Below, in pieces: positions 14,682 to 22,523 of a DNA stretch of 36,389 nt. A model generated the notes under the pieces. The model was not told the origin of the DNA. It did no database searches and saw nothing but the letters and a program-made list of their open reading frames with translations. Positions within the stretch are counted from its first letter, which is position 1; every line of letters starts with the position of its first letter. A program made the position numbers and the translations under genes. The stretch comes from CAYUMU01 sp964445985 (GTDB lineage: Bacteria; Planctomycetota; Planctomycetia; Pirellulales; S012-138): contig CAYUMU010000070.1 in NCBI GenBank assembly GCA_964445985.1, forward strand, positions 1 through 36,389, in the 5' to 3' direction.

Positions 14682-15857
14682 CTAGTTGCGGGCGTAGTCC
14701 GAGGCGAACGAGCGCCGCGGCACGATGACGGGCAAGGCCTGCACGTCGAACGGAATTCCCACCAGCGATTGCGGGGCTCCGCCGGTGAGCGGATTGACGC
14801 TAAACCGCTGCATGGTTTGCAACACGGCCGGATTGATTTCAATTTTGCCGTTGGCCATGGGGGTGCCCACCGATTCGAACGAGCCCACGGTGACCATGCT
14901 CGCGCAGCGATCGTGGAATTCGTAGGCCTCATAGCCTTTGAGGCGGAGGGCCTCGCATAGTTCGTGTGCGCGCAGGGCGGCGTCGGCCAGGCGGCTTTTC
15001 ATGGAGCCGTCGGCCTCGATTTTCTTAATCTGCTTTTGATCCACGATCACAATGCCCGTGAAGGTGGCCACCTTGACGGAATACTTGGTGGGGCAATTGA
15101 GCAGGCTATACTTGACATCTTTATTCATGTCATACACAAATTTATCGACAATATTGTCGGGCGTTTCATCCTCGGGCAGCAAGGGATTGCGAGTGAGGAA
15201 GGCGCTGCCCATGGGGCCGTAGTTGCGAGTCACATTCCGGACCATGATCTTGCCCTCGCCTTTGCCTTCGTACTGTTTGGCAAGCGTCGATTGAAGACGC
15301 TGGGTGTCGGCCGTCTTCTGGCTGAGTCGGAACCCGATGAGCTGCTGATAGGTTTTGCGGTCTGATTTGGAAAGCTCCACGATATCGAGCGCCTTGGGTT
15401 CCAGGTTTTTGATACGGTCGAGCTCGCGCATGGCGGTGGGGTCGTCGAGGCTGGGGTGATTGCCAACGAGGACAGCGTATTGATCACTGCGAATATTGTG
15501 ATCATTCAGATATTTCATGCGCTGCGGCCGGCCATAGCGATCGATCCAGCGGCCCTGCAGGGTTTCTTTGGTATGATCGAAAGCGATCCGATGCAGGTAC
15601 GACTCCAATTTGAACTCCGTTCGCAATTCCATCACCAGCTCGCGGGCCTGTTCTTCGGCGCCGTCGCCAGCGAAGGTGGCAGCCATGATCATCCAGGGGC
15701 CGTGTTCACGCTGCACCACGTAATCGGCCGTGGGATCGGCTGCGACTTTTTTGAAGAGCGCTAACCGCTGCCAGGGCCGCTGTGCGGCGGCCGGTTGGGG
15801 AGCCAAGACGGCCGCCACGAGAACAACCAGAACTGGAATGATGCTGATGTGGCGCAT
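14682..15857 (-). CDS. Secreted protein of unknown function with possible SPOR-like repeats
   Basis: This 391-aa protein starts with a clear Sec signal, MRHISIIPVLVVLVAAVL...AAAQ, cut near residue 26. The mature part is mixed charged and alpha/beta. Two segments resemble each other in outline: GPWMIMAATFAGDGAEEQARELVMELR near residues 53-79 and YSVKVATFTG...ALRAHELCEALRLKGYEAYEFHD near 260-315, where a beta-strand is followed by a helix and then a second strand. That pattern recalls SPOR-type peptidoglycan-binding domains, but I cannot confirm it. It has no operon partner. Planctomycete secreted proteins of this kind are usually annotated as hypothetical. Confidence 0.7.
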   Translation of the reverse strand: MRHISIIPVLVVLVAAVLAPQPAAAQRPWQRLALFKKVAADPTADYVVQREHGPWMIMAATFAGDGAEEQARELVMELRTEFKLESYLHRIAFDHTKETLQGRWIDRYGRPQRMKYLNDHNIRSDQYAVLVGNHPSLDDPTAMRELDRIKNLEPKALDIVELSKSDRKTYQQLIGFRLSQKTADTQRLQSTLAKQYEGKGEGKIMVRNVTRNYGPMGSAFLTRNPLLPEDETPDNIVDKFVYDMNKDVKYSLLNCPTKYSVKVATFTGIVIVDQKQIKKIEADGSMKSRLADAALRAHELCEALRLKGYEAYEFHDRCASMVTVGSFESVGTPMANGKIEINPAVLQTMQRFSVNPLTGGAPQSLVGIPFDVQALPVIVPRRSFASDYARN

Positions 15858-16344
15858 GACCGTACCTCGCAGGACACTTCGTTGAACCGAAGGGCAAGTT
15901 TTCTAAGCGAAATGGTTCCACCGCACCTTGCAACCGGCCAGCCGCGAATGCAACTTGCGCCAGTCTTAGGGTTCTCTCAGCTATCTCGACGAGCGCGGAC
16001 CAACCCCTTGCGTGGAGCCAGATCAACACGGATGGACGAGAGAATTATTGCGGTAGAATCGGTTTTCGCCGCTCCCCAGCAATCAACGCCGGCGTGATGC
16101 CTTTCGGCGCCAGACGTCAATCGCATGATCGCGGAGCGCGACGAACGGTGGAACCTTAGCAAATGCCGTGCGACGACTCCAGGCCGACTTGAATCAATTA
16201 CGCGCGGGGGGCGGTCGCTGATCGGCGCCGGCGTTTTGACAGCACCGTTCGTCCATCGTATTGTAAACGTAGGCGGTTGAATTCTTTTCCGTAACATTCG
16301 CCCATGTCTTTCGCTTCTAGCATCGCAGCACGAGGTCGAAGCTG
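15858..16344. other. Intergenic region, no supported gene
   Basis: This stretch of about 490 bases lies between the divergent secreted-protein gene and the 190-aa ORF. Short frames on both strands lack recognisable domains or good ribosome sites. An ATG at 16302 is closed by a stop after five codons. It presumably carries promoters for both neighbours, but no clear element was seen. Confidence 0.4.
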
Positions 16345-16917
16345 GTGGTTTTTCGCTTTGAACCTGGGGAATATGGCAACGCCGTGGCAGCGCTCATTCT
16401 CCCGATTCGCGAAGCGGACCTCGGGCCTGGCCGCGCCAATACGAATGTTCGGCAGGCTCTTAAGTCTCTAACACTGGAAGATCTTCGCGGTTCGCATGGC
16501 GTGGTCGATGTTAAACTGGCTCAAGCATGTGTGGCTGGATTGTGGCTGTATCACGACTTTCTTGATGAATCGCATGAGATCAGCCAGTCGCTCTCGGGCA
16601 GCACCGGCAGCTATTGGCACGGCATCATGCATCGGCGCGAGCCCGACGCGGCGAACGCCAAGTATTGGTTCCGCCAGGTGGGTCGGCACGAGATTTTCCC
16701 GCGGCTACTGACGGCGGCACGTGAGATCGTGCCCGACGATTCGCAAGAGCTGGCCGACGTGGTTCGCGCCGACGCTTGGGATCCGTTCCTGTTTATCGAT
16801 CGGTGCGAGGCGGCGCGGGGAGTGGAATCCACCCTGGCTGCTTCCTGCCGGCAAGTGCAATTGTTGGAATGGCAATTGCTTTTTGATTTTTGCTGGCGAG
16901 GCGCCACGGGTTCCTAG
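16345..16917 (+). CDS. Conserved-looking hypothetical protein, 190 aa
   Basis: The protein begins at a GTG and reads MVFRFEPGEYGNAVAALILPIREADLGPG. It is acidic and helix-rich, with conspicuous His/Trp/Tyr clusters: AGLWLYHDFLDESHEISQ, GSYWHGIMHRREPD and YWFRQVGRHEIF. No signal peptide or membrane segment is visible, so it is probably cytoplasmic. The spaced histidines and acids could bind metal or a cofactor, but that is speculation. The next gene, a small membrane protein, begins 40 bases downstream on the same strand, so they may be co-transcribed. I do not recognise the family. Confidence 0.65.
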   Translation: MVFRFEPGEYGNAVAALILPIREADLGPGRANTNVRQALKSLTLEDLRGSHGVVDVKLAQACVAGLWLYHDFLDESHEISQSLSGSTGSYWHGIMHRREPDAANAKYWFRQVGRHEIFPRLLTAAREIVPDDSQELADVVRADAWDPFLFIDRCEAARGVESTLAASCRQVQLLEWQLLFDFCWRGATGS

Positions 16918-16956
16918 TGTCGCCGCCTGCTCTCCCTGTTCAAGGGGGACGGCTCG

Positions 16957-17250
16957 ATGAGTCTGCTCACTTTACTGGTGTTAGTGCTGGTAGCCGCCGT
17001 GATTGGTAGCCTTTCGCAGGTGCTCGGCGGATACTCGCATGGCGGCTTCTTGATTTCCGCCATCCTGGCATTCTTAGGCGCCATTGCCGGAACCTGGTTG
17101 GCCCAAGTTCTCCAGCCGCCCCCGATTTGGCCGCTGCAGGTTGGCGGGCAAGAACTGCCGATCATTTGGTCCATCATCGGCGCCACGCTCAGCGCCGCCA
17201 TTCTGCCGATCTTCGTGCAGCGCGCGGGCCGGCGTGGCGATTTGGGCTAA
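16957..17250 (+). CDS. Small membrane protein, possibly GlsB/YeaQ/YmgE (transglycosylase-associated) family
   Basis: This 97-aa protein has three hydrophobic segments, around residues 3-22, 29-50 and 66-87. The first two carry the Gly-rich pattern VIGSLSQVLGGY and ILAFLGAIAGTWLA, and the last is IIWSIIGATLSAAILPIF. This is the general layout of the YeaQ/YmgE/GlsB stress-associated membrane proteins, although the resemblance is weak. A strong ribosome site (AAGGGGGA) stands just before ATG 16957. It follows the 190-aa ORF closely and may share its transcript. Function is unknown. Confidence 0.65.
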   Translation: MSLLTLLVLVLVAAVIGSLSQVLGGYSHGGFLISAILAFLGAIAGTWLAQVLQPPPIWPLQVGGQELPIIWSIIGATLSAAILPIFVQRAGRRGDLG

Positions 17251-17345
17251 GGGGTCGTCGAATTTTGACGTTCCGCTATGCAGTTCGCGTCTTAAGGGTG
17301 GCCAATTTATAACTTCCCCGTTTTGGATTGAGCAACACGAAGCTG

Positions 17346-19340
17346 CTATGCGCTCTGACGGAATTGGATGTCGTAGAGTCGCGTATAGAGTTGGCAGCGG
17401 CCGATCAGTTCTTCATGGCGGCCGGAGTCAATAATGCGGCCGTGATTCATCACCACCACGCGGTCGGCCAGCGTGAGCGTGCTCATGCGGTGGGTGATAA
17501 TGAAGACGGTGCGATTCTTGATGAATTGCTCCAGCACCTGATGAATGAGCTGTTCGCTCTCCAGGTCGACCTGGCTGGTTGCTTCGTCCAACAGCAAGAT
17601 GGGCGGGTCGCGGAGAATGGCCCGCGCCAGGGCGATGCGTTGCCGTTGACCGCCCGAAAGCTGTCCGCCGCCGGGGCCCACGTTCGTCTCGTAGCCATTG
17701 GAAAGCCGGTCGCGAATGAAGCGGTCGGCGTGGGCTTTTTTCGAAGCCGCCAGCACCTGCTCTTCGGTGGCGTGCGGGCAGCCATAGCGAATGTTGTTGA
17801 ACACGGTGTCGTCGAACAGCAGCGTTTCTTGAGTTACCAGCCCAATTTGCTGGCGTAGTTCCCGGATGCGCACATCGCGAATATCGATGCCGTCGATCGT
17901 GACGCTGCCATTCTGAGGATCGTAGAACCGCGGGATCAAGCTGACCAAGGTGCTCTTGCCGCAGCCATTGGGACCGACCACCGCCACCGTTTCACCAAAC
18001 TTGATGCGGAGGTCGATATCTTCCAGCACCGGGTGATCGGCCTGATACCCAAAGTTGATGTTGCTGAATGCGATCTCGCGGCTGTGGCGCGGGAGCGGTT
18101 TCGAGGACACGGGGTCGGCAATGGTGGGCTCGCGATCGATGCGGGCATAGATTCGGTCGCACGAGGCGGCCGCGCGTTGCACGCGGCTGAAGACTTCTGA
18201 CATTTTGCGAGCCGGATCGCTGACGCCGCTCAACATGCCGTAGAACAGCAGCAGCGCGCTCAAGCTCAAGGGGCGGTCGCACATGCGAATGCCGAACAAG
18301 TGCGTTTCGCCTTCGAGCACCAGGTAGGCTCCGGCCAAGAGGGCCACGAGGATGGTGCACACGCCCATGATTTCGGTCAGCGGGCGCGTGAGGGCGTCGA
18401 ACCAGCCGATTTTCAGCGACTTTTCGTAATACTTGCGGCTGCTGCGGTGAAAGCGAATGCGTTCGTGCCGCTCCATGGTAAAGGCTTTAACCACCTTGAT
18501 GCCCTGGAAGGTTTCATCGAGCAGGGAGTAAATGCCGGTCATTTCTTCCATGGCTCGGCGATTCGCCCGTTTGAGCATTTTGGCCAGGCGGCCCACGAAC
18601 AAGCCGGCCACGGGCGCCAGCACCAGCGAGATCAGCAGCAGTCGCCAGCAGATGAAGGCGGCGCCGATCAAACAGGCCAGCATTTTCAGGGGCTCGCGCA
18701 CGGCTTTGCCGAACAGGGCCTTGGTGCCGTTGAACACGCTCTCCATATCGTAGGTAAAACGGCTCATCAATTCGCCGCTGCCGTCGCTATCGAACGTGGT
18801 CATATCCATGCGCAGCGTTTTGCGATAGAGAATCTTTCGCAAGTCGAAGGTGACCAGGTTGGAGAGCTTGTGAACGGTGTAGTTGTTGGCTCCCAAAAAC
18901 ACGCACTTCAGCAGCGTGCCTGCCAGCAGCAACATGGAAAGCAACACGATCGTTTGAAAAGCATCATGCGGAATGTATTTCTCGATAAATGGCTGCACAT
19001 ATTCGCAACGCTCGACATGGGAGCGTTCCGACTCCAACCGGTGTTCGGCGAGTCCGATGGCGTTATCGAGCCGCTTCTGTTGTTCGGGGTGCTGCCGGCG
19101 CTCTTCTTGCAATTGAGCAATTTCTGCTTGCAGTTGCGAGGAAAGCTTGTTGGCCTCATCGATTTCGTTTTGAACCCACTGTTGCAGCGTTTGGCCTTTG
19201 AAGGCCACTTCCACGAAGGGATACACCGTTCCGATGTTCGCTCCCCACAGCAGCCCGACCATGAGCGCCGAAGTCAGACACACAATGACGGTGAATCGGT
19301 AAGCGAGAGCTAACCGAATGGCTCGAAGGAACTGTGTCAT
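17346..19340 (-). CDS. ABC exporter, fused permease-ATPase (MsbA-like)
   Basis: This 664-aa half-transporter has an N-terminal membrane domain and a C-terminal ATPase. The ATPase shows Walker A GPNGCGKST, Q-loop LVTQETLLF, signature LSGGQRQRIALARA, Walker B ILLLDEATS and the switch His in ITHR, so it should be active. The membrane domain has the usual type-I exporter features, including DxxGELMSRFTYDM. The first loop after TM1 (residues about 52-118) is unusually long, charged and heptad-like, suggesting a coiled coil. MsbA-like exporters flip lipids, lipid A or drugs. No partner gene adjoins, so the cargo is unknown. ATG 19340 was preferred to an upstream in-frame start at 19430. Confidence 0.9.
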   Translation of the reverse strand: MTQFLRAIRLALAYRFTVIVCLTSALMVGLLWGANIGTVYPFVEVAFKGQTLQQWVQNEIDEANKLSSQLQAEIAQLQEERRQHPEQQKRLDNAIGLAEHRLESERSHVERCEYVQPFIEKYIPHDAFQTIVLLSMLLLAGTLLKCVFLGANNYTVHKLSNLVTFDLRKILYRKTLRMDMTTFDSDGSGELMSRFTYDMESVFNGTKALFGKAVREPLKMLACLIGAAFICWRLLLISLVLAPVAGLFVGRLAKMLKRANRRAMEEMTGIYSLLDETFQGIKVVKAFTMERHERIRFHRSSRKYYEKSLKIGWFDALTRPLTEIMGVCTILVALLAGAYLVLEGETHLFGIRMCDRPLSLSALLLFYGMLSGVSDPARKMSEVFSRVQRAAASCDRIYARIDREPTIADPVSSKPLPRHSREIAFSNINFGYQADHPVLEDIDLRIKFGETVAVVGPNGCGKSTLVSLIPRFYDPQNGSVTIDGIDIRDVRIRELRQQIGLVTQETLLFDDTVFNNIRYGCPHATEEQVLAASKKAHADRFIRDRLSNGYETNVGPGGGQLSGGQRQRIALARAILRDPPILLLDEATSQVDLESEQLIHQVLEQFIKNRTVFIITHRMSTLTLADRVVVMNHGRIIDSGRHEELIGRCQLYTRLYDIQFRQSA

Positions 19341-19608
19341 CCGTGATGAATCCCAGAATGCGAGGCAAATCCTTTGCCCAAACCGCAGCCGATTTATCTT
19401 CCCCCGCACGAGGGGAATGCGACGGCTCAAACGTCGGCGACGTTCTCGTAGTCGCTTCTTCTAGCAAATCACTGAGTTGGGGCCAAGACCATGCGATGAC
19501 GAACACGGGCTGGAGCAAGGGGTTTTTGAAGGCTGCGTTGCCGCTGTCATCGCCAGCACGCACATCAGGCAGCAGAACCCAGTCAGCGCCGGTTGTCATC
19601 GGGAAGCC

Positions 19609-21060
19609 TTAACCGCCGCTATCGCTCCCACCCCGGCCGTCCTCCGTCGAAGGGGAGGGAGGAAGGGGGGGATCGCTATTCTCGCAGCGTTTCAGTTTCT
19701 CACGGTGCGAGGCTTCTTCGCGGGTGAGCAATCCCCATTGCAGCGCTTCGTCCTGGCGGTAGTTCTTGCCGAGCGTGTCGGCGGTGGCGGCTTTCGCCAG
19801 TTCGTATCCCAGGTAGAAAGCGTGGCTAGCATCCAGATTTTTTGGTTGCCGCGCGAGCAATTGATGGAAGAGCGCGTAGGGATCGCGATCCGCCAGGTGC
19901 AGGCCGGCCGAAACCAGGTGCAATTGTTCGTCCGCGACAAAGATTCGATAATTGGCGTCTTTGATTTGACACGTCAGCAATTCCAGTTCGTCCACGGTGA
20001 TCGGCGTGGGGCGAGGGCCGCGGAGCATGACCAGGCGCGAATCGACATGCTTGGGCAACATCTGAAAGTTCTGAGCGTACCAGGCCAGGCGACGCGCCAC
20101 GTCGCATTCCGCCACGCTGCCGCGGCACCAGTGAATCACTTGGGTCGTGAGCACGCTGGCAATGCCCAGCTCCTGGCAAATACTCAGCAGCAGCATGTTC
20201 ACGCCGGCCGAATCGACTTCCGTCAATTCCGTGAGATTGCCAATCCCCATCATGATGGGAACATCGGGCCACCGCCGCCGCGTTTCTTGATACCGGGCCA
20301 GGCTGGCGGCGAAACCGAATCCAATCGGTTCCAAAATGGGATCCAACCGGCAGGGCACGCCCGCCACGGAGAGATACTCCAGCGTGTCTTCCAAGCCGGC
20401 CAGCGTGCCAGGCTCATCGGGAAGAACCACCACTTCAACTCCCCAATCGGGCGCGGCCTCGCGATTGCTGGCATTGACGGATAGCACGAGTTCCGCGCCG
20501 GCCGCCACGGCCGGGGCAATTTCGCGGGGATCAAAACTATCGATCGAAACGCGATGTCCCGCGTCGACCAAAGCGGACACATATTCGCCCACCCGGCTCC
20601 ATGTTCTGCCGGGTTCGCAGCCCACGTCGATGACATCGGCCCCCTGCTCCCGCAGACGGTCGGCCATGGAAAGCACTTGGGCCAGCGTCAACTGGGGGGC
20701 GAAGTTGATCTCCGCCAGAATTTCGATGTCGTACTGGCCGTAATCCTGGGGCGGTTTGCGGCCAAAGTGCTCGGGAAGCTGCCGCAAGTCTTTCGGACCT
20801 CGCTCCACGGGAATCCCCAATTGCTGAATGAGTGGTTCCAGGTCACCGCGACAGTAGCCTGGCAGTAAGACGCGCGTGGTTTCTGGCGGAACGTCGAGTC
20901 GTCTGCTTATCCATTCGGTGGTCAGCAAGGCGGCCACCGTGATCTTCATGACGCCAATGGAATAGTTGAACCCCAGTTGGGCAGCCAACGGCTCGACCAC
21001 TTTGCGCAGCGAATGTTCCGCCAATCGCCCTGTGACAAAGTGGATGGATTCAGAAGCCAT
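19609..21060 (-). CDS. DUF6513 / dihydropteroate synthase-like protein
   Basis: This 483-aa protein has an N-terminal DUF6513-type region (IHFVTGRLAEHSLRKVVEPLA) and a central TIM-barrel pterin-binding domain. The latter is seen in ILAEINFAP, the GADVIDVGCEPG block, VSIDSFDPREIAPAVAAGAELVLSVN and MMGIGNLTELTEVDSAGVN. The family occurs in planctomycetes and methylotrophs and is linked to methanopterin-type C1 carrier synthesis, rather than folate FolP itself. No other C1 gene is visible here. ATG 21060 fits family N-termini better than the frame's upstream start at 21093. The last 25 residues are a Pro/Ser/Gly tail that looks encoded by an intergenic palindromic repeat. Confidence 0.8.
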   Translation of the reverse strand: MASESIHFVTGRLAEHSLRKVVEPLAAQLGFNYSIGVMKITVAALLTTEWISRRLDVPPETTRVLLPGYCRGDLEPLIQQLGIPVERGPKDLRQLPEHFGRKPPQDYGQYDIEILAEINFAPQLTLAQVLSMADRLREQGADVIDVGCEPGRTWSRVGEYVSALVDAGHRVSIDSFDPREIAPAVAAGAELVLSVNASNREAAPDWGVEVVVLPDEPGTLAGLEDTLEYLSVAGVPCRLDPILEPIGFGFAASLARYQETRRRWPDVPIMMGIGNLTELTEVDSAGVNMLLLSICQELGIASVLTTQVIHWCRGSVAECDVARRLAWYAQNFQMLPKHVDSRLVMLRGPRPTPITVDELELLTCQIKDANYRIFVADEQLHLVSAGLHLADRDPYALFHQLLARQPKNLDASHAFYLGYELAKAATADTLGKNYRQDEALQWGLLTREEASHREKLKRCENSDPPLPPSPSTEDGRGGSDSGG

Positions 21061-21191
21061 ATAAAAATCGTCAGGGAAAATGACAGCCGGCAACAGACGA
21101 TGATTGAATTCTTGACTCGAAGATATTAGGACCGTCGATCACTGACTTCCCGAATGGTTCATGACGGTTGATGCTCTTTCGAAAGGCCGTC

Positions 21192-21233
21192 ATTCCCGCG
21201 GATCCTGCCCTCGTGAAGACGGGGGGCGGGAAT
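21192..21233. repeat. REP-like palindrome
   Basis: Perfect 8-bp arms ATTCCCGC (21192-21199) and GCGGGAAT (21226-21233) bracket a 26-base centre. The outer context GTCATTCCCGC...GCGGGAATCCAG is the common bacterial REP/nemis-like motif, typical of intergenic positions. Confidence 0.6.
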
Positions 21234-21316
21234 CCAGTTGAGGCGGATACGACGCTGCGATTGACTTCGGCTTGGACGCAATTTCATGACCGGGAAGTTA
21301 TTTTCAGCGGCCCTTC

Positions 21317-21393
21317 AACGCGGGTAAAGCGCAAACGGGCGCTGAGGCATTAAAGCTCTCTGAAGCTTGCAGAGATGTTAAGGGGCACGAAAA
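21317..21393 (+). repeat. Left arm of a 77-bp inverted repeat
   Basis: This segment matches the reverse complement of 23407-23483 at roughly 80% by eye. Shared blocks include AACGCGGGTAAA, CGCAAACG, AGGCATTAAAG and AGCTTGCAGAGATG. It carries a local hairpin, TCTCTG/CAGAGA, around AAGCTTG. The two arms bracket the low-GC membrane ORF and the short-chain dehydrogenase gene. Confidence 0.65.
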
Positions 21394-21531
21394 TATAGCC
21401 TAAGGTGTGCTACGGGGATTCTGTCGTTTTTCTGCTGGAGGTTTGGCAAGGCGTTGTTGTTGGCGCAGGCGGCTACTCTAGGGTTGTTTTTCAGTGTTTT
21501 TTACAAATCCAGGTTGCGCAATAGCTTCTGA

Positions 21532-21550
21532 AAAGGGTTAACGGCGTAGA
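21532..21550 (+). repeat. Left arm of a perfect 19-bp inverted repeat
   Basis: AAAAGGGTTAACGGCGTAG here is the exact reverse complement of 22383-22401. Outside the perfect core, TTGCGCAAT here and TTGCGTAAT in the other arm keep similar spacing. The pair brackets the low-GC membrane ORF. Confidence 0.75.
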
Positions 21551-21625
21551 GCGCCACCCAGCCGCGACGAATGCCTAACGAATCGTGGACCTGCTTTCTT
21601 GCACAGAACGCGAGCGCGCGATTCA

Positions 21626-22300
21626 TTAATGAGGATGCCATTCACCAGCGTACAAATATCCAAATAGTAGCCCAGTCTCGTTCACATAGAACCAGCATTC
21701 CCCTGCTGTATGCTGTGGTGAAGTACCGAGACGCTGAAGATGTAAGTCAGGCAAAGCAAGGATAAATGGCCACCAATCCGGCGCCTTCTGGAACGGTGGC
21801 GCATTCGCTGCTGGCACAATTTCATAGAGGCATTGGGCTGCCCTTTCACGGTTCCTGAGAAAATCGACAGCGTCCTTATTCCTAATCGTACAACGAACAA
21901 ATACACGTCTGTAGTCGCGCGCTACATAATGTGCGCAATAAAACTTGGTGCCCTTGGAAGGCAGTTCATGATCCGATGAAACGAGATCATTGCATTGCGT
22001 CACAGTGACGTCTTCTCGGTCAATTTCCCCAAATGTGGTTATATATCTTCCGAATAGCGTGATCAAATGGATCAAGATAGCGCCTAGAACAGCCCCCAGC
22101 ATTCCATCGCGACATCGTTGGCCGAATCCAACACAAAAGCGTAGGCATGTCCCCATTAAAGTCCAGGTTGCTAGAAACGGAATGGCGTAATACCATCGCC
22201 ACATAGTCAATGAATTGCACAGTATTCCGATGAAGAGTGTGACCAACATCAACTCCTTAACGGATATTGTCCATCGGTTCGGTGCTGTGAATCCACTCAT
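21626..22300 (-). CDS. Hypothetical membrane protein, low GC
   Basis: This 224-aa protein opens with RWTISVKELMLVTLFIGILCN, a hydrophobic N-terminus in the style of many short planctomycete membrane proteins. Two to three further hydrophobic segments run to about residue 90, followed by a soluble domain with several Cys residues. That domain includes ECWFYVNETGLLFGYLYAG at the end. The coding DNA is clearly richer in A/T than its neighbours. The gene is bracketed by a perfect 19-bp inverted repeat and then by a 77-bp inverted pair, so it may have arrived by transfer. No catalytic motif is visible and I do not recognise the function. Confidence 0.6.
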   Translation of the reverse strand: MSGFTAPNRWTISVKELMLVTLFIGILCNSLTMWRWYYAIPFLATWTLMGTCLRFCVGFGQRCRDGMLGAVLGAILIHLITLFGRYITTFGEIDREDVTVTQCNDLVSSDHELPSKGTKFYCAHYVARDYRRVFVRCTIRNKDAVDFLRNRERAAQCLYEIVPAANAPPFQKAPDWWPFILALPDLHLQRLGTSPQHTAGECWFYVNETGLLFGYLYAGEWHPH

Positions 22301-22360
22301 GTTAGACTCTGCTGGGGAACTCCAACACGTCGGTTTGAGCGTCGCTCAATGAATGCCACG

Positions 22361-22381
22361 GTTAATTGCGTTGCGTGCCAC
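22361..22381 (+). repeat. 21-bp direct repeat, copy 1
   Basis: This segment matches 22503-22523 at 20 of 21 positions (GTTAAT then GCGTTGCGTGCCAC, one base differing). It directly abuts the right 19-bp arm. Confidence 0.6.
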
Positions 22382-22382
22382 C

Positions 22383-22401
22383 CTACGCCGTTAACCCTTT
22401 T
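22383..22401 (-). repeat. Right arm of a perfect 19-bp inverted repeat
   Basis: CTACGCCGTTAACCCTTTT is the exact reverse complement of 21532-21550. The arms lie about 830 bases apart with the low-GC ORF between them. Confidence 0.75.
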
Positions 22402-22502
22402 TCTAACCGCAGATTACGCAATTGTTTACATCGTCCTGTAATTTATGGGGGGCTTGGCTGCCGAGAAATCTCGGAAAACTGGGCAATCTCCGAACCAATA
22501 AG

Positions 22503-22523
22503 GTTAATGGCGTTGCGTGCCAC
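22503..22523 (+). repeat. 21-bp direct repeat, copy 2, overlapping the SDR stop
   Basis: This copy encodes the final residues and stop of the short-chain dehydrogenase. The other copy lies 142 bases to the left in non-coding DNA, so the dehydrogenase 3' end may have been partly duplicated during insertion. Confidence 0.6.

Larger units (their letters stand above)
21061..21625. other. Repeat-rich intergenic region
   Basis: No gene is supported in this 565-base region. It contains a REP-like hairpin (21192-21233), one arm of a 77-bp inverted repeat (21317-21393) and one arm of a perfect 19-bp inverted repeat (21532-21550). The promoter of the DUF6513 gene must lie near its right side. Confidence 0.5.
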
